In this document: positions 51,481 through 59,762 of the stretch, in pieces
How positions within the stretch are numbered: position 1 is the stretch's first letter
How the letters are laid out: each line of letters starts with the position of its first letter
From: Halorussus aquaticus
GTDB lineage: Archaea; Halobacteriota; Halobacteria; Halobacteriales; Haladaptataceae
DNA length: 64,000 bases
NCBI RefSeq assembly: GCF_024218795.1
Contig: NZ_CP100400.1
Span: 1,178,001-1,242,000 of the forward strand
Direction of reading: 5' to 3'
Notes under the pieces: generated by a model
Databases searched by the model: none
Told to the model about the DNA's origin: nothing
What the model saw: the letters and a program-made list of their open reading frames with translations, nothing else
Translations under genes and position numbers: made by a program

Positions 51481-52708
51481 CGAACCACCTCCACCCGCCG
51501 ACGAGCGCGACCACTCCGACGAGGGCGACGCCGCCTATCGCCGTCAGCGGAAGCGACGAGTCCGAGTCGGACGACTTCGTCGGAGCGGTCCGGGGCACGT
51601 CGTAGGTCAGCGAGACCGTCCGCACGCGACGCACGTCGTCCACGATGTAGCTGACGCGAAGCGGAACCGTCACCGTCGAGGCGTTCGAGTCGAGGTTCGC
51701 CTGCACTTTGAACGAACTGAAGTCGCTCGACGGAATCTCTCCGACGAAGTACTCCGCGGTCGATTGACCGGGGACGACGTTCGGGTTCGACTGGACGCTG
51801 ACGACGACGCTCAGCACGTCGGTCGTGCCGACGTTGCTCGCGCTCCCCGTCACCTGGAGGGTCTGGCCCCGCTTGGAGACGGAGATGCCGGTGAGATTGA
51901 CGGCTCCGGGGTTCGAGAGTTCCGTCAGCGTCGGCGTGAGGGTCCGAGTGACCGACCGGTGGGTCCCGTTGGCGGTCGTGTATTCGAGGTCCGCCGTCAG
52001 GTTCACCGTCCCGGACGTCTCGCCGCTCACCTCGAAGGAGAACGTCTCGGTCGCCGTTCCCTTTAGCTGGGCGACGTTTCGCCGGTTGTCCTTCACCGAC
52101 ACCCCGTCGCTCCGAACCTGTAGCTCGACGTTCCGAATCGGCTCTCGGACGCCGTTCGTCAGCGAGACGTTCAGCGTCGTCCGACTGCCGGGCAGGGTCG
52201 ATTCGGCTTCGACGGCCATCAGGGGATGGGGGTCGAACACCGTGATGTCGACCGGTTGGACGACCTCGTAGTTCTCACCGTTCTCGTGTCGGAACTCGAC
52301 GCGAACGTAGAGCGAGTGGTCGCCCGTCTCGTCGAGTTTGAGCGATTGACGGTTCTGGAGTTTGTCGCCCGACCAGAGGCGTTTTCTCGGGGTATCCTCC
52401 GCGACCACGTCGTCGCCGTCGCCGTCGGGGGTTCGGCGGATTTCGACGCTCTCGACGAAGACGTTCCCCTCCCCGTCGTCTACGTTCTCCACGTGCGTCG
52501 TCAGGGTGAAGTTCGACCCGACCTCGGGTTGGGTCTCGTTGAGTTCCGTCCGGACCGTCACGAGCGTCGGGGCGGCGGTCTGTGCGGCGGGCGCGTCCAC
52601 GGCCGCGGCGTCGTCGGTCGGCGTAGCGTTCACCGCGTGGGGGACGATACCGGTACCGACCGCCGAAAGCAGGACTACGAGGCAGGTGAACAGTTGCGTC
52701 TTCGTCAT
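51470..52708 (-). CDS. Exported, membrane-anchored CARDB/NEW3-like protein of the ABC operon
   Basis: The signal peptide (MTKTQLFTCLVVLLSAVGTG) is followed by Ig-like repeats: ELNETQPEVGSNFTLTTHVENVDD, GSRTTLNVSLTNGVREPIRNVELQV, and KRGQTLQVTGSASNVGTTDVLSVVV. These are CARDB/NEW3-type domains typical of archaeal S-layer-associated proteins (COG1361-like). Several N-x-S/T sequons (e.g. NFT, NVS, NLT, NAS) could be N-glycosylated. A C-terminal helix (LPLTAIGGVALVGVVALVGG) anchors it. It is first in the operon with the ATPase and permease. I infer it is the extracytoplasmic partner of the MacB-like complex. The in-frame start at 52747 was rejected because the signal begins at 52708. Confidence 0.85.
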   Translation of the reverse strand: MTKTQLFTCLVVLLSAVGTGIVPHAVNATPTDDAAAVDAPAAQTAAPTLVTVRTELNETQPEVGSNFTLTTHVENVDDGEGNVFVESVEIRRTPDGDGDDVVAEDTPRKRLWSGDKLQNRQSLKLDETGDHSLYVRVEFRHENGENYEVVQPVDITVFDPHPLMAVEAESTLPGSRTTLNVSLTNGVREPIRNVELQVRSDGVSVKDNRRNVAQLKGTATETFSFEVSGETSGTVNLTADLEYTTANGTHRSVTRTLTPTLTELSNPGAVNLTGISVSKRGQTLQVTGSASNVGTTDVLSVVVSVQSNPNVVPGQSTAEYFVGEIPSSDFSSFKVQANLDSNASTVTVPLRVSYIVDDVRRVRTVSLTYDVPRTAPTKSSDSDSSLPLTAIGGVALVGVVALVGGWRWFGGD

Positions 52709-53095
52709 CTGGCCGCCCTCCGGTCGGCCGGTCGCTCTGAACTCCATCCTTCGGAGGGTGCGTCCGTGTCGGAGGGCTGGAAGCGGTCGTCACCGGACCC
52801 GACTTCGCGCGCCGGTCGCGAGCCGGTTTTGACACCGCTCTCATAGTCTCTGGTTAGATACATATCGTATCAGTCCAGTCCCGATGCTATCATTAATAAT
52901 CTTAGGATTCGACTTCGGACGCTCCTAACCAGCAGACGCAACGACGTTTCGAATCGGAGGAGAATCTATGGAACAGTCCGAATCGGAGTACAGGTTATCC
53001 GACACCCCTCCGAGTCGGAAGGCAGTACGCGCGGACGGGAGTCGGAGCAGACGGAACTCCGGGTTCGGACGCCGGAGCGTTCGGACGATACGGAG
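52709..53095. other. Intergenic region with promoter-like A/T stretches (387 nt)
   Basis: There is no convincing gene. A 71-codon open frame at 52968 runs into the amidohydrolase 3' end and is Ser/Arg-rich, so I do not call it. A small inverted repeat, GATAC-ATATC-GTATC, lies at 52857-52871, about 150 nt upstream of the ABC operon. It is in the A/T-richest part (to about 52915) and could be an operator or promoter element. Confidence 0.4.
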
Positions 53096-54397
53096 CTACT
53101 CCGCACTGATTGGCAGTTCGTACTCGCGCGCCCGTTGCCGAATCGCCTCGGCGTCGCCCGTCCGCAACTCGCCGTCCTCGTAGACGACGTCGCCGTTCAC
53201 CATCGTGAACTCCACGTCGTCGCCGTGGGCGGAGAAGACGAGGTGCGAGAACACGTCGTGGAGGGGAACGGCGCGGGTCACGTCGGTCGTCAGGCCCACG
53301 ACGTCGGCCTTCCACCCCGGTCGGAGGCGGCCGACGTTCTCGAAGCCCGCGGCTCTCGCACCGTTCTCGGTCGCCATCTCGAAGACGAGTTGCGCGGGGG
53401 TCGTCGTCGGGTCGAGGTGTTCGACCTTCTGAAGCAGACTGGCCTGTCGCATCTCGGTGAAGGGGTCGAGCGTGTTGTTGCAGGGCGGGCCGTCGTTGCC
53501 CAGCGCGACGTTGATGCCCCGGTCCACGTAGTCCACGATCGGCGCGATGCCCGACGCGAGTTTCATGTTCGAGGACGGGCAGTAGGTGACGTGGGTGCCG
53601 GTCTCGGCCAGCACCTCGCGCTCGGACTCGTCGGTCCAGATGCAGTGGGCCAGCACCACGTCCTCGCCGGTCAGGCCGACCTCGTCCAGCCAGTGGATGT
53701 TCCGGCGGCCGGTCCGTTCCTCGACCGTCTCGACCTCGTCGCGGTTCTCGCTGGCGTGGGTGTGGATGCGCACGCCGTCGTACTCGTCGGCGAGTTCGCG
53801 CGACCCTCGCAGGCACTCCTCGGTGCAACTCACCGCGAAGCGCGGTGTGACCGCGTACTGGATGCGCCCGCCGTGCGTGCCGTGGTACTTCCGAATCAGG
53901 CGCTCGGTCTCGTCCAGTCCCTCTCGGGTGTCCTCCAGCAGGCCGTCGGGCGACTCGGTGTCCATCAGCACCTTCCCCATCCGGGCGCGGACGCCCAACT
54001 CGCCCGCGGCCTCGAACGCCTCGTCGGCGTGGCGAACCGACAGGTGGTCGATGGCGGTCGTGACGCCGGATTCGAGCAGTTCGAGGTAGCCAAGTTCCGC
54101 GGCGACCCGCATCCCCTCGGCGTCGAGCGACGACTCCATCGGCAGCACGTAGTCGAACAGCCAGTCCAGCAGGGCCGTGTCGTCGGCGATACCGCGGCCG
54201 AGCGACTGGACGGAGTGGACGTGTCCGCCGACCACGCCCGGCGCGAGCAGGTCGTACTCCGCGCGCTCGTGCCCGGAGTACGTCTCGACCAGTTCTTCGC
54301 GGTCGCCGACGGCGACAATCTCGTCGCCCTCCACGACCACCGCGCCGTCCTCGACCACCGTCTCGGCGTCCGCGACGACCGTTCCCTGTAGTAACAT
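53096..54397 (-). CDS. Amidohydrolase, adenosine / SAH / MTA deaminase type
   Basis: This 433-aa metal-dependent hydrolase of the amidohydrolase superfamily has the HxH in PGVVGGHVHSVQS and the catalytic region with THASENRDEVETVEE. The His of VLAHCIWTD, Asp in VALGNDGPPCNNTLD and the CPSSNMKLASG substrate loop are present. The SSNMKLASG and GNDGxxxNN features are those of the MtaD/DadD group, which deaminates 5'-methylthioadenosine, S-adenosylhomocysteine or 5'-deoxyadenosine in methyl-cycle salvage. The exact substrate is unproven. The C-terminal strands re-form the small beta-sandwich with the N-terminus. Confidence 0.88.
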   Translation of the reverse strand: MLLQGTVVADAETVVEDGAVVVEGDEIVAVGDREELVETYSGHERAEYDLLAPGVVGGHVHSVQSLGRGIADDTALLDWLFDYVLPMESSLDAEGMRVAAELGYLELLESGVTTAIDHLSVRHADEAFEAAGELGVRARMGKVLMDTESPDGLLEDTREGLDETERLIRKYHGTHGGRIQYAVTPRFAVSCTEECLRGSRELADEYDGVRIHTHASENRDEVETVEERTGRRNIHWLDEVGLTGEDVVLAHCIWTDESEREVLAETGTHVTYCPSSNMKLASGIAPIVDYVDRGINVALGNDGPPCNNTLDPFTEMRQASLLQKVEHLDPTTTPAQLVFEMATENGARAAGFENVGRLRPGWKADVVGLTTDVTRAVPLHDVFSHLVFSAHGDDVEFTMVNGDVVYEDGELRTGDAEAIRQRAREYELPISAE

Positions 54398-54619
54398 CCC
54401 GGCGCGTCTATGGGGGAGTCCGCAAAATACCTGCTGATTTCCGCCCGTCGGCGACTCTCGGGTCGGTCCTCTTCGACCGGTTCCTTCGCCTTCGACCCGC
54501 CGAAACGTCGGACCGATTCGGGGCTAGCTCCGGTGTCTGCTACCGCACGACGAACGTCGTTCCCGTTCCGGACCTCTCGTCGCGCTCCGTTCGTTTCGCC
54601 CGGCTCGAAACCAAATTAC

Positions 54620-54626
54620 TTAAACT
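54620..54626 (+). promoter_or_regulatory. TATA-like box for the GT87 gene
   Basis: CTTAAAC within ATTACTTAAACTATCC is about 36 nt before the ATG at 54659. It would give a transcript with a roughly 10-nt leader. The surrounding bases are markedly A/T-rich. Confidence 0.45.
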
Positions 54627-54658
54627 ATCCATGAAGGAATCTCGGACTGTCAGAATAG

Positions 54659-55915
54659 ATGTTTCCCCGAAACACTACGTCAGTGAACAGCTGGCTTCGG
54701 AATCCTGCGCTGCGTCGCTGGCTCGTTCGAATTCCGCTCGTTCTCAGTCTCGGCCTCGGACTGGCTGCACTCGTGGGGCACGTTCTCTTTTCGGACGTCG
54801 TCGCCGGTGACTTCGAGGCCTACTATTACGGTACGAAGGCGGCTCTCGACGGGGACGCACTCTACTTGAACGAACAGTACTCCAGTCAACACGGCGAATT
54901 CATCTACCCGCCGGTGACGCTCCTCTACTTCGCCGTCTACACGCTGTTCCCGTTCACCATCGCGTACGGTATTCAGTTGGTCGTCTCGCTCGTCGCCGCT
55001 AGCTACGCCGCGTGGGCGGCGGTCCAAACGATTCGGACCCACCGTTCGCTCTCTCGGACTGACTCGGTCCTCATCGGACTCTTCTTCCTGTTCTCGGCCT
55101 GCTCGCTCGCTGCCCTCTCGTTAGGCCAAATCAACCTCCTCCTGCTCGCGCTGCTCGTGTTCGGCTACCGACGACTCGCCGATAACGAGCAACTGGCCGC
55201 CGGGGCCTCCTTCGCCGTCGCCGCTATCCCGAAGCTGTTCCCCGGACTTCTCGGTCTCTATCTGCTCTCCCGCCGAGCGTGGCGGGCGGCCCTCTCGGCC
55301 ATCGCCGTCGGCGTGGGTGGGATGCTCGTCGGCGCCCTCGTCTTCGGTTACGAGTTGACCCGGAACTACTTCGTCTGGTTGGTAACCAACCGCGGTATCA
55401 AGACGGGGACGCTCTCTGCGTCGACGCCTCCCTCCGAGGACCTCTACATCGTCACGCTGATGCGGCCGCTCGCGAACGTCTTCCCGTCGCTGGACGTTTC
55501 GGGCTACTTCGTCCTCTCTCTAGTGTTGCTGCTTCCGGTGTTGGGATACGTCTACGCGGGTGTGTCGGGGGTACGCGACGACCTCGTCGCGTTTCTCGCG
55601 ACACTGGTCGTAATGGTGATTCTCGTCCCGCCTCAGCTAATCTACGGGGTGTTCATCTACTTCCCACTCGTGGTACTTTACTACCTGACGCACGACCATC
55701 GCCGCCGCGCAATATTCGGAGTCTCGCTAGTCCTCATCAACGTCATCTTCGTGCCGGAACAGTTCGCCACTGCGCTCCAAGCCCTCTCGCTTCCGTCGCC
55801 GTTCGTCGCCGACGTGATCGGAGTCGTTCGCCCGCTCCTCGGGTTCGCGTCGGTCCCCCTGCTCGGGTTTCTCGCGGCACTGCTGGGTTGCGTCGTCCAT
55901 CGCGCGACGGCGTGA
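54659..55915 (+). CDS. GT87 (DUF2029) polyprenol-phosphate sugar mannosyl/arabinosyl-type transferase
   Basis: This 418-aa polytopic protein has about ten helices. It has the GT87 hallmark early acidic site FEAYYYGTKAALDGDALYLN, with an Asp/Glu-rich first outer loop, and FIYPPVTLLYFAVYTLFP. These features define the GT-C superfamily enzymes that use polyprenyl-phosphate sugars to build glycans outside the membrane. The gene and its divergent neighbours (GtrA, GT2) are visibly less GC-rich than the rest of the window and form a likely surface-glycan locus. The specific sugar is unknown. Confidence 0.85.
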   Translation: MFPRNTTSVNSWLRNPALRRWLVRIPLVLSLGLGLAALVGHVLFSDVVAGDFEAYYYGTKAALDGDALYLNEQYSSQHGEFIYPPVTLLYFAVYTLFPFTIAYGIQLVVSLVAASYAAWAAVQTIRTHRSLSRTDSVLIGLFFLFSACSLAALSLGQINLLLLALLVFGYRRLADNEQLAAGASFAVAAIPKLFPGLLGLYLLSRRAWRAALSAIAVGVGGMLVGALVFGYELTRNYFVWLVTNRGIKTGTLSASTPPSEDLYIVTLMRPLANVFPSLDVSGYFVLSLVLLLPVLGYVYAGVSGVRDDLVAFLATLVVMVILVPPQLIYGVFIYFPLVVLYYLTHDHRRRAIFGVSLVLINVIFVPEQFATALQALSLPSPFVADVIGVVRPLLGFASVPLLGFLAALLGCVVHRATA

Positions 55916-55963
55916 CGACCGCCCGTCGCGTCCGGTCATTCGGCACTTCATCTCCGTCCGTCG

Positions 55964-56395
55964 CTACGTCTCTTCCACTCGCCACGTGAAGATCGACTCG
56001 AACACGTAATTGACGACGAACCCGACTCCGATTCCGGCGACGTTCGCCAGCAGGTACCAGAGTCCGAACACGTTGTGGAGGACGTGGAGTACCAACACCG
56101 CGACCCCGACTCCGCCGGTCCGGACGACGTTCGATTTCAGAAACCGACGGACGAGCGAACCGAACGAGCGGCGGCCGTACTCGTCGAAGGTCCACGAATC
56201 GTTTATCAGGAACATGATGACGATCGCCGTCTCGGCACTCAGCACCTTCGCGGCCAACGTCGGGACCGTCGTCATCTCGACGACGCTGGCGAGTACGATG
56301 TTATCGACGACCGCACCGAAGGCTCCGACCGACAGGAACTGCCCGAAGCGTCTCCCCGCGAGAAGCGACCGAACGACCCGCCGTGCCTCAATCAT
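55964..56395 (-). CDS. GtrA family flippase-like protein
   Basis: This 143-aa four-helix protein has GtrA features: RFGQFLSVGAFGAVVDNIVL at the first helix, VLSAETAIVIMFLINDSWTFD (the 'N..wtF' family motif) and the last helix NVAGIGVGFVVNYVFESIFTW. GtrA proteins are thought to flip undecaprenyl- or dolichyl-phosphate-glucose or mannose across the membrane. It overlaps the upstream GT2 gene by 8 nt, an operon that couples the synthesis and transfer of a lipid-linked sugar. It converges with the GT87 gene. Confidence 0.88.
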   Translation of the reverse strand: MIEARRVVRSLLAGRRFGQFLSVGAFGAVVDNIVLASVVEMTTVPTLAAKVLSAETAIVIMFLINDSWTFDEYGRRSFGSLVRRFLKSNVVRTGGVGVAVLVLHVLHNVFGLWYLLANVAGIGVGFVVNYVFESIFTWRVEET

Positions 56396-57140
56396 CGGTG
56401 AGTGCCGCCGTGTCGTCTCTCCCGCCGCTCACGGAAGCGGAGTCGCTACCGATCCGTTTCGACCTGTTTCGGACGGAGACGAGTGACCGGAGCATGTCTG
56501 CGGTCGTTCGAATGGGATCCACCGTCGAGTCCGGATTATCGTCCCACGTCACCGGTACCTCTTCGATAGTCAGTCGGAGTGCCGCCGCTATCGCGATCAG
56601 TTCCAGGTCGAACGCGAACCCGCGCTCGTTGATGTAGTCCCTCACGTCCCGCCAAGCGTCGGTGGTGAGCGCCTTCGCGCCACACTGGTAGTCGTAGAGT
56701 GAAACGTCGAGGAATCGGCGAGCGGTCCACGCGAATACGTCACCGAGGTGGCGTCGGAAAACCGACTGGTGGGACGCTATCGTGGCGTCCGGATGACGAC
56801 GCGACCCGACGCAGATGTCGACGTCCGTCGTTTGTAGCGTGCGAACCAACTCCGTAAGCGACTCCACGGCAGTGCTTCCGTCGGCGTCGGCGAACAGCAC
56901 GATGTCCACGTCGGGAGACAGACTCTCGAACCCATCGACGATAGCGGCACCTTTCCCCCGCCGCGTCGCCGAGTGATTGACCGTCACGTCGAGGTCGTCG
57001 ATCGGAGCCTCGATGTCGCCGTCGAGTTCGACCCGTATCTCGTCCGGAGCGAGTACCGAAGTGACCTCGACAATGTAGTCCCGAAGAATATCAGAATCGG
57101 GGTTGTAGGCAGGGATGACCAGTCCTACAGAGCAGTCCAT
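56388..57140 (-). CDS. GT2 family polyprenol-phosphate sugar transferase
   Basis: The 250-aa GT-A fold enzyme has VGLVIPAYNPDS, the nucleotide/metal site IVLFADADGSTAVESLTELV (DxD-like ADADG), the acceptor-side GSRRHPDA, and the C-terminal YDYQCGAKALTTDAWRDV and FAFDLELIAIA that match dolichyl-phosphate glucosyl/mannosyltransferases. It probably transfers a hexose from a nucleotide sugar onto polyprenyl phosphate; GtrA (8-nt overlap) then flips it. It has no C-terminal membrane helices of its own. It carries its own promoter about 30 nt upstream. Confidence 0.88.
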   Translation of the reverse strand: MDCSVGLVIPAYNPDSDILRDYIVEVTSVLAPDEIRVELDGDIEAPIDDLDVTVNHSATRRGKGAAIVDGFESLSPDVDIVLFADADGSTAVESLTELVRTLQTTDVDICVGSRRHPDATIASHQSVFRRHLGDVFAWTARRFLDVSLYDYQCGAKALTTDAWRDVRDYINERGFAFDLELIAIAAALRLTIEEVPVTWDDNPDSTVDPIRTTADMLRSLVSVRNRSKRIGSDSASVSGGRDDTAALTDD

Positions 57141-57163
57141 ACGTGTTCCGATAAAGACTGCGA

Positions 57164-57177
57164 GTATAGTTATTTTG
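57164..57177 (-). promoter_or_regulatory. A/T-rich promoter box for the GT2-GtrA operon
   Basis: On the minus strand CCAAAATAACTATACTCG is centred about 30 nt before the ATG at 57140. It contains an AATAACTATA box, consistent with a leaderless or near-leaderless transcript. Confidence 0.45.
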
Positions 57178-57283
57178 GTCTACTACACGTCGTTCTTAGA
57201 ACATCGCTGAGGGAACTGGGAAAAACTATCACGGTCGGGTCTCTCTTCCTTCCGTGCCGTCGGTTTGCGGTTCGATACCTCTC

Positions 57284-58258
57284 TCACCCCGCTGACGTGG
57301 CCGCTTTGAGGTCGTAGGTCACGCCGGTCAGGTCCTCGGACACCTCCCAGAGTCGCTCGGCGCGCTCCCGGTCGTAGGAGACGTCGCTGGACTGCTGGAC
57401 GCTCGGCGGACCGCGCATGTTCATCAACCCGCCGGGACCGACGTACTCTCCGCCCTCGATTTGCGGGGCGGTGGCGGCGTACAGCATCGGGAGCGCGCCC
57501 CGCTCGGCCGACTGGGCGAGGACGGCGTTCGCGGCCTTCATCGCCCAGAGTCGGAGGGTCGACCCCGCCATCTCGGGACCGCGGCGCTGGAGGTTCGTGG
57601 CGGCGTACCCCGGGTGGCAGGCCACGCTGGTCACGTCCGCGCTCGCGTCCTCGAGTCGGCGCTGGAGTTCGTAGGCGAACAGCACGTTCGCCAGTTTGCT
57701 CTGGGCGTAGGCGTCCCACTCGTCGTAGGAGTCCTCGTGCTGGAGGTCCGCGAAGTCGATGTCGCCGCTCTCGTGGACGCCGCTGCTCTGGGTGACGACC
57801 CGCGTCTCGCCGGGCGTCTCGCGAAGGCGGTCGAGGAGCAGGCCGGTCAGCGCGAAGTGGCCGAGGTGGTTGACGCCGAACTGCATCTCGAACCCGTCCT
57901 CGGTCTCGCGCCGCGGAATCGCCATCACCCCCGCGTTGTTGCAGAGGACGTGCAACTCGTCGTGGGTGTCGCCGAACGACTCGGCGAACGACTCGACCGA
58001 CGAGAGGTCCGCGAGGTCGAGTTCGGCCACTTCGAGCGACCCGCGGTGGCCGCCCTCCGTGTCCTCGCTCCGGAGTCGTCGCTTGGCGTCCTCGCCGCGG
58101 TCCTCGCTCCGGCAGGCCATGACGACGTGGGCACCCTTCCGGGCGAACGCGCGGGTCGCTTCGTAGCCGAGACCGCTGTTCGCGCCGGTGACGACGACGG
58201 TCCGGTCGTCCATCTCGGGCATCTGTTCCGCCGCCCACTCGCCGCGATTCGGTGACAT
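57284..58258 (-). CDS. Short-chain dehydrogenase/reductase
   Basis: The 324-aa protein is a classical SDR. It has cofactor loop TVVVTGANSGLGYEATRAFA with the TGxxxGxG motif and the NNAG strand in HVLCNNAGVMAIP. The substrate-side Ser is in VVTQSSGVH, the catalytic Tyr-x-x-x-Lys in DAYAQSKLANVLFA, and the CHPGYAATNL loop is present. The ACRSEDRGEDA motif after the second strand suggests NADP(H) use, because Arg follows the strand. Relatives are retinol dehydrogenase or protochlorophyllide-like reductases; the natural substrate is unknown. It overlaps no neighbour. Confidence 0.9.
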   Translation of the reverse strand: MSPNRGEWAAEQMPEMDDRTVVVTGANSGLGYEATRAFARKGAHVVMACRSEDRGEDAKRRLRSEDTEGGHRGSLEVAELDLADLSSVESFAESFGDTHDELHVLCNNAGVMAIPRRETEDGFEMQFGVNHLGHFALTGLLLDRLRETPGETRVVTQSSGVHESGDIDFADLQHEDSYDEWDAYAQSKLANVLFAYELQRRLEDASADVTSVACHPGYAATNLQRRGPEMAGSTLRLWAMKAANAVLAQSAERGALPMLYAATAPQIEGGEYVGPGGLMNMRGPPSVQQSSDVSYDRERAERLWEVSEDLTGVTYDLKAATSAG

Positions 58259-58342
58259 GAGTCCGTGTATGGTCGGCAGTCACTGAAAGGCATCGCCGCC
58301 GCGGCAAGAACCTCTATGGCGATACGGACCCCCGAGTCGAGT

Positions 58343-58795
58343 ATGCCGGGCAACGATTCCGGGACGAGCGAGCGAGAACCGTCCGACAGCGACTCGACCG
58401 CTCGGGACCTGACCGACGCCGAACGCGAGGCGCTCCACGAACTACAGGTCGGCATCGAACACGTCCGCCGGGGGTACGGCCGCCTGCTCGACTGCCACCA
58501 TCAGGTCGGCCGCGGGATGGACCGGTTCGACGCCGCGCGCGAGAAACTTCGAGCGGCGGGCCACGACGAGTTGGCGGACGAACTCAGAGACGTCCACCTC
58601 CCCGCGGGAGTGGTCGGCGACCAGTGGACCTACGAACTGGTCGAGGCCTTCGAGGCGGAGTTCCTCGCGACCGTCTCGGCGTTCGAGGCGTCCGTCCGCG
58701 AGCAGTTGGCCGACGGGGAGAACCACGTCACCGAGCAGAAGTACCAGCGCGAGTGGCGTGACCGGGCCGACGGCGAGCGTTGGCGGGAGGACTGA
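58343..58795 (+). CDS. Conserved haloarchaeal helical protein (150 aa)
   Basis: From the Met at 58343 the first about 25 residues are acidic and disordered. The rest is a set of amphipathic helices: DAEREALHELQVGIEHVRRGYGRLLDCHHQVG, FDAAREKLRAAGHDELADEL, and VEAFEAEFLATVSAFEASVREQL. The spaced E-H-x-x-R and D-C-H-H could bind a metal or heme, but I see no known motif. The tail is basic and acidic (KYQREWRDRADGERWRED). It is divergent from the SDR gene. No function known. Confidence 0.65.
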   Translation: MPGNDSGTSEREPSDSDSTARDLTDAEREALHELQVGIEHVRRGYGRLLDCHHQVGRGMDRFDAAREKLRAAGHDELADELRDVHLPAGVVGDQWTYELVEAFEAEFLATVSAFEASVREQLADGENHVTEQKYQREWRDRADGERWRED

Positions 58796-58799
58796 GGAC

Positions 58800-58946
58800 C
58801 TACTCTCGGCGCTTCACTACGAACCCCCGGCACTTCGGACACACGACCACCGAGCGCTCCTCGAACGTCGCCCTGCAGAGCGTGCAGACGTAGTCCCCCT
58901 CGTCGCCGGTACGGCGTCGCTCGGTGAGTCGGCTGAAAAGTCCCAC
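58800..58946 (-). CDS. Small zinc-ribbon protein (48 aa)
   Basis: I use the GTG at 58946 (MGLFSRLTERRRTGDEGDYV) rather than the longer frame from 59036, because the upstream 30 codons look non-coding. The protein has CTLC and CPKC pairs separated by about 14 residues: a four-Cys zinc ribbon (DYVCTLCRATF then VVVCPKCRGF). Such tiny ribbons bind RNA or partners such as RNA polymerase or ribosomes; the role is unknown. Confidence 0.6.
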   Translation of the reverse strand: MGLFSRLTERRRTGDEGDYVCTLCRATFEERSVVVCPKCRGFVVKRRE

Positions 58947-59083
58947 GGGAGTGGCGACGCGACGGACGCGGAAAGCGGTTTCCGCCGGTCGCTGACCTGT
59001 CTGCCCGCTTGCGGTTTTGGCGCCACTGGCGACCATTGTTCCGACCCGCGGATTTTTGCCCGGTGAGAACTACCGTAGGACCG

Positions 59084-59752
59084 ATGAGCGAACAGCGAGG
59101 CGACGACGGGCCGCCGACCGACCGCGAGTCGCCGGTCGGCCAACCGGTCGTCCGCGGCGACGAGACGGTCACGGGACAGGACGCCGAGCAGGCCAAGGCG
59201 TTCGACCCGACCGACCCCGAGAGCGTCGCGGCGGCCGCCGAGACTGTCGGGAAGTTCGCCGAGAACACCGCCGGAGGCGAGGACAACGTGTACATGCTCC
59301 GGGGGGCGGCGGCGTGTGCCGCGCTCGTTCGCGGCGAGGGGTCGTACAAGGCCGCGGCCGAGCGCGCGGGCGGCGACGTGACGGTCGCGTTCATCCGGAA
59401 GTGGGCGCGCGTCCACGACCTGCCCCAGTCCATCCGTCGCTACGTCGCCATGGGCCACGTCGCGCCGACCGCGGCCAAGCACATCGCCCGCGTCGGCGGC
59501 GAGGAGCGCTTCCAACTCGCGTGGGCCGTCCTCGACGGCGACCTGACCGTCCGGGAGGTCCGGTCGGTCGCCAGTGAGGTCAACGGCGGCACCCCGGTCG
59601 AGGACGCACTGGCAGACCACGGCGTGACGCCGGGCGAACTCACGCTCACGCTCCCCGGCGACACCTACCGGGAACTCCGCCGGACCGCGGCGATGGAGGG
59701 CCGCGCCCCCGAGGAACTGGTCGCCGAGGCGCTGGACGAGAACCTCTCCTGA
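59084..59752 (+). CDS. DNA-binding protein with ParB/KorB-type HTH and C-terminal ribbon-helix-helix
   Basis: Residues 1-60 are acidic and disordered. The middle (about 78-165) matches the ParB/KorB HTH and following helices: SYKAAAERAGGDVTVAFIRK, WARVHDLPQSIRRYVAMGHV, APTAAKHIARVGGEERFQLA and LDGDLTVREVRSVASEV. These line up with the ParB pattern 'k.L.LP..v...v..G.i...hA..L......q..la......LsVRe.E'. There is no N-terminal CTPase domain (no GxxR box). The C-terminal segment (185-222) reads as a ribbon-helix-helix: ELTLTLPGDTYRELRRTAAM then PEELVAEALDENL. This suggests a site-specific DNA binder that dimerises through RHH. No parA or origin is beside it. Confidence 0.75.
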   Translation: MSEQRGDDGPPTDRESPVGQPVVRGDETVTGQDAEQAKAFDPTDPESVAAAAETVGKFAENTAGGEDNVYMLRGAAACAALVRGEGSYKAAAERAGGDVTVAFIRKWARVHDLPQSIRRYVAMGHVAPTAAKHIARVGGEERFQLAWAVLDGDLTVREVRSVASEVNGGTPVEDALADHGVTPGELTLTLPGDTYRELRRTAAMEGRAPEELVAEALDENLS

Positions 59753-59762
59753 GCGTCGAACG

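Noticed and set aside
52968..53183. A Ser/Arg-rich frame beginning MEQSESEYRLSD.
   Set aside because: It overlaps the amidohydrolase gene in antisense and has no protein-like pattern.
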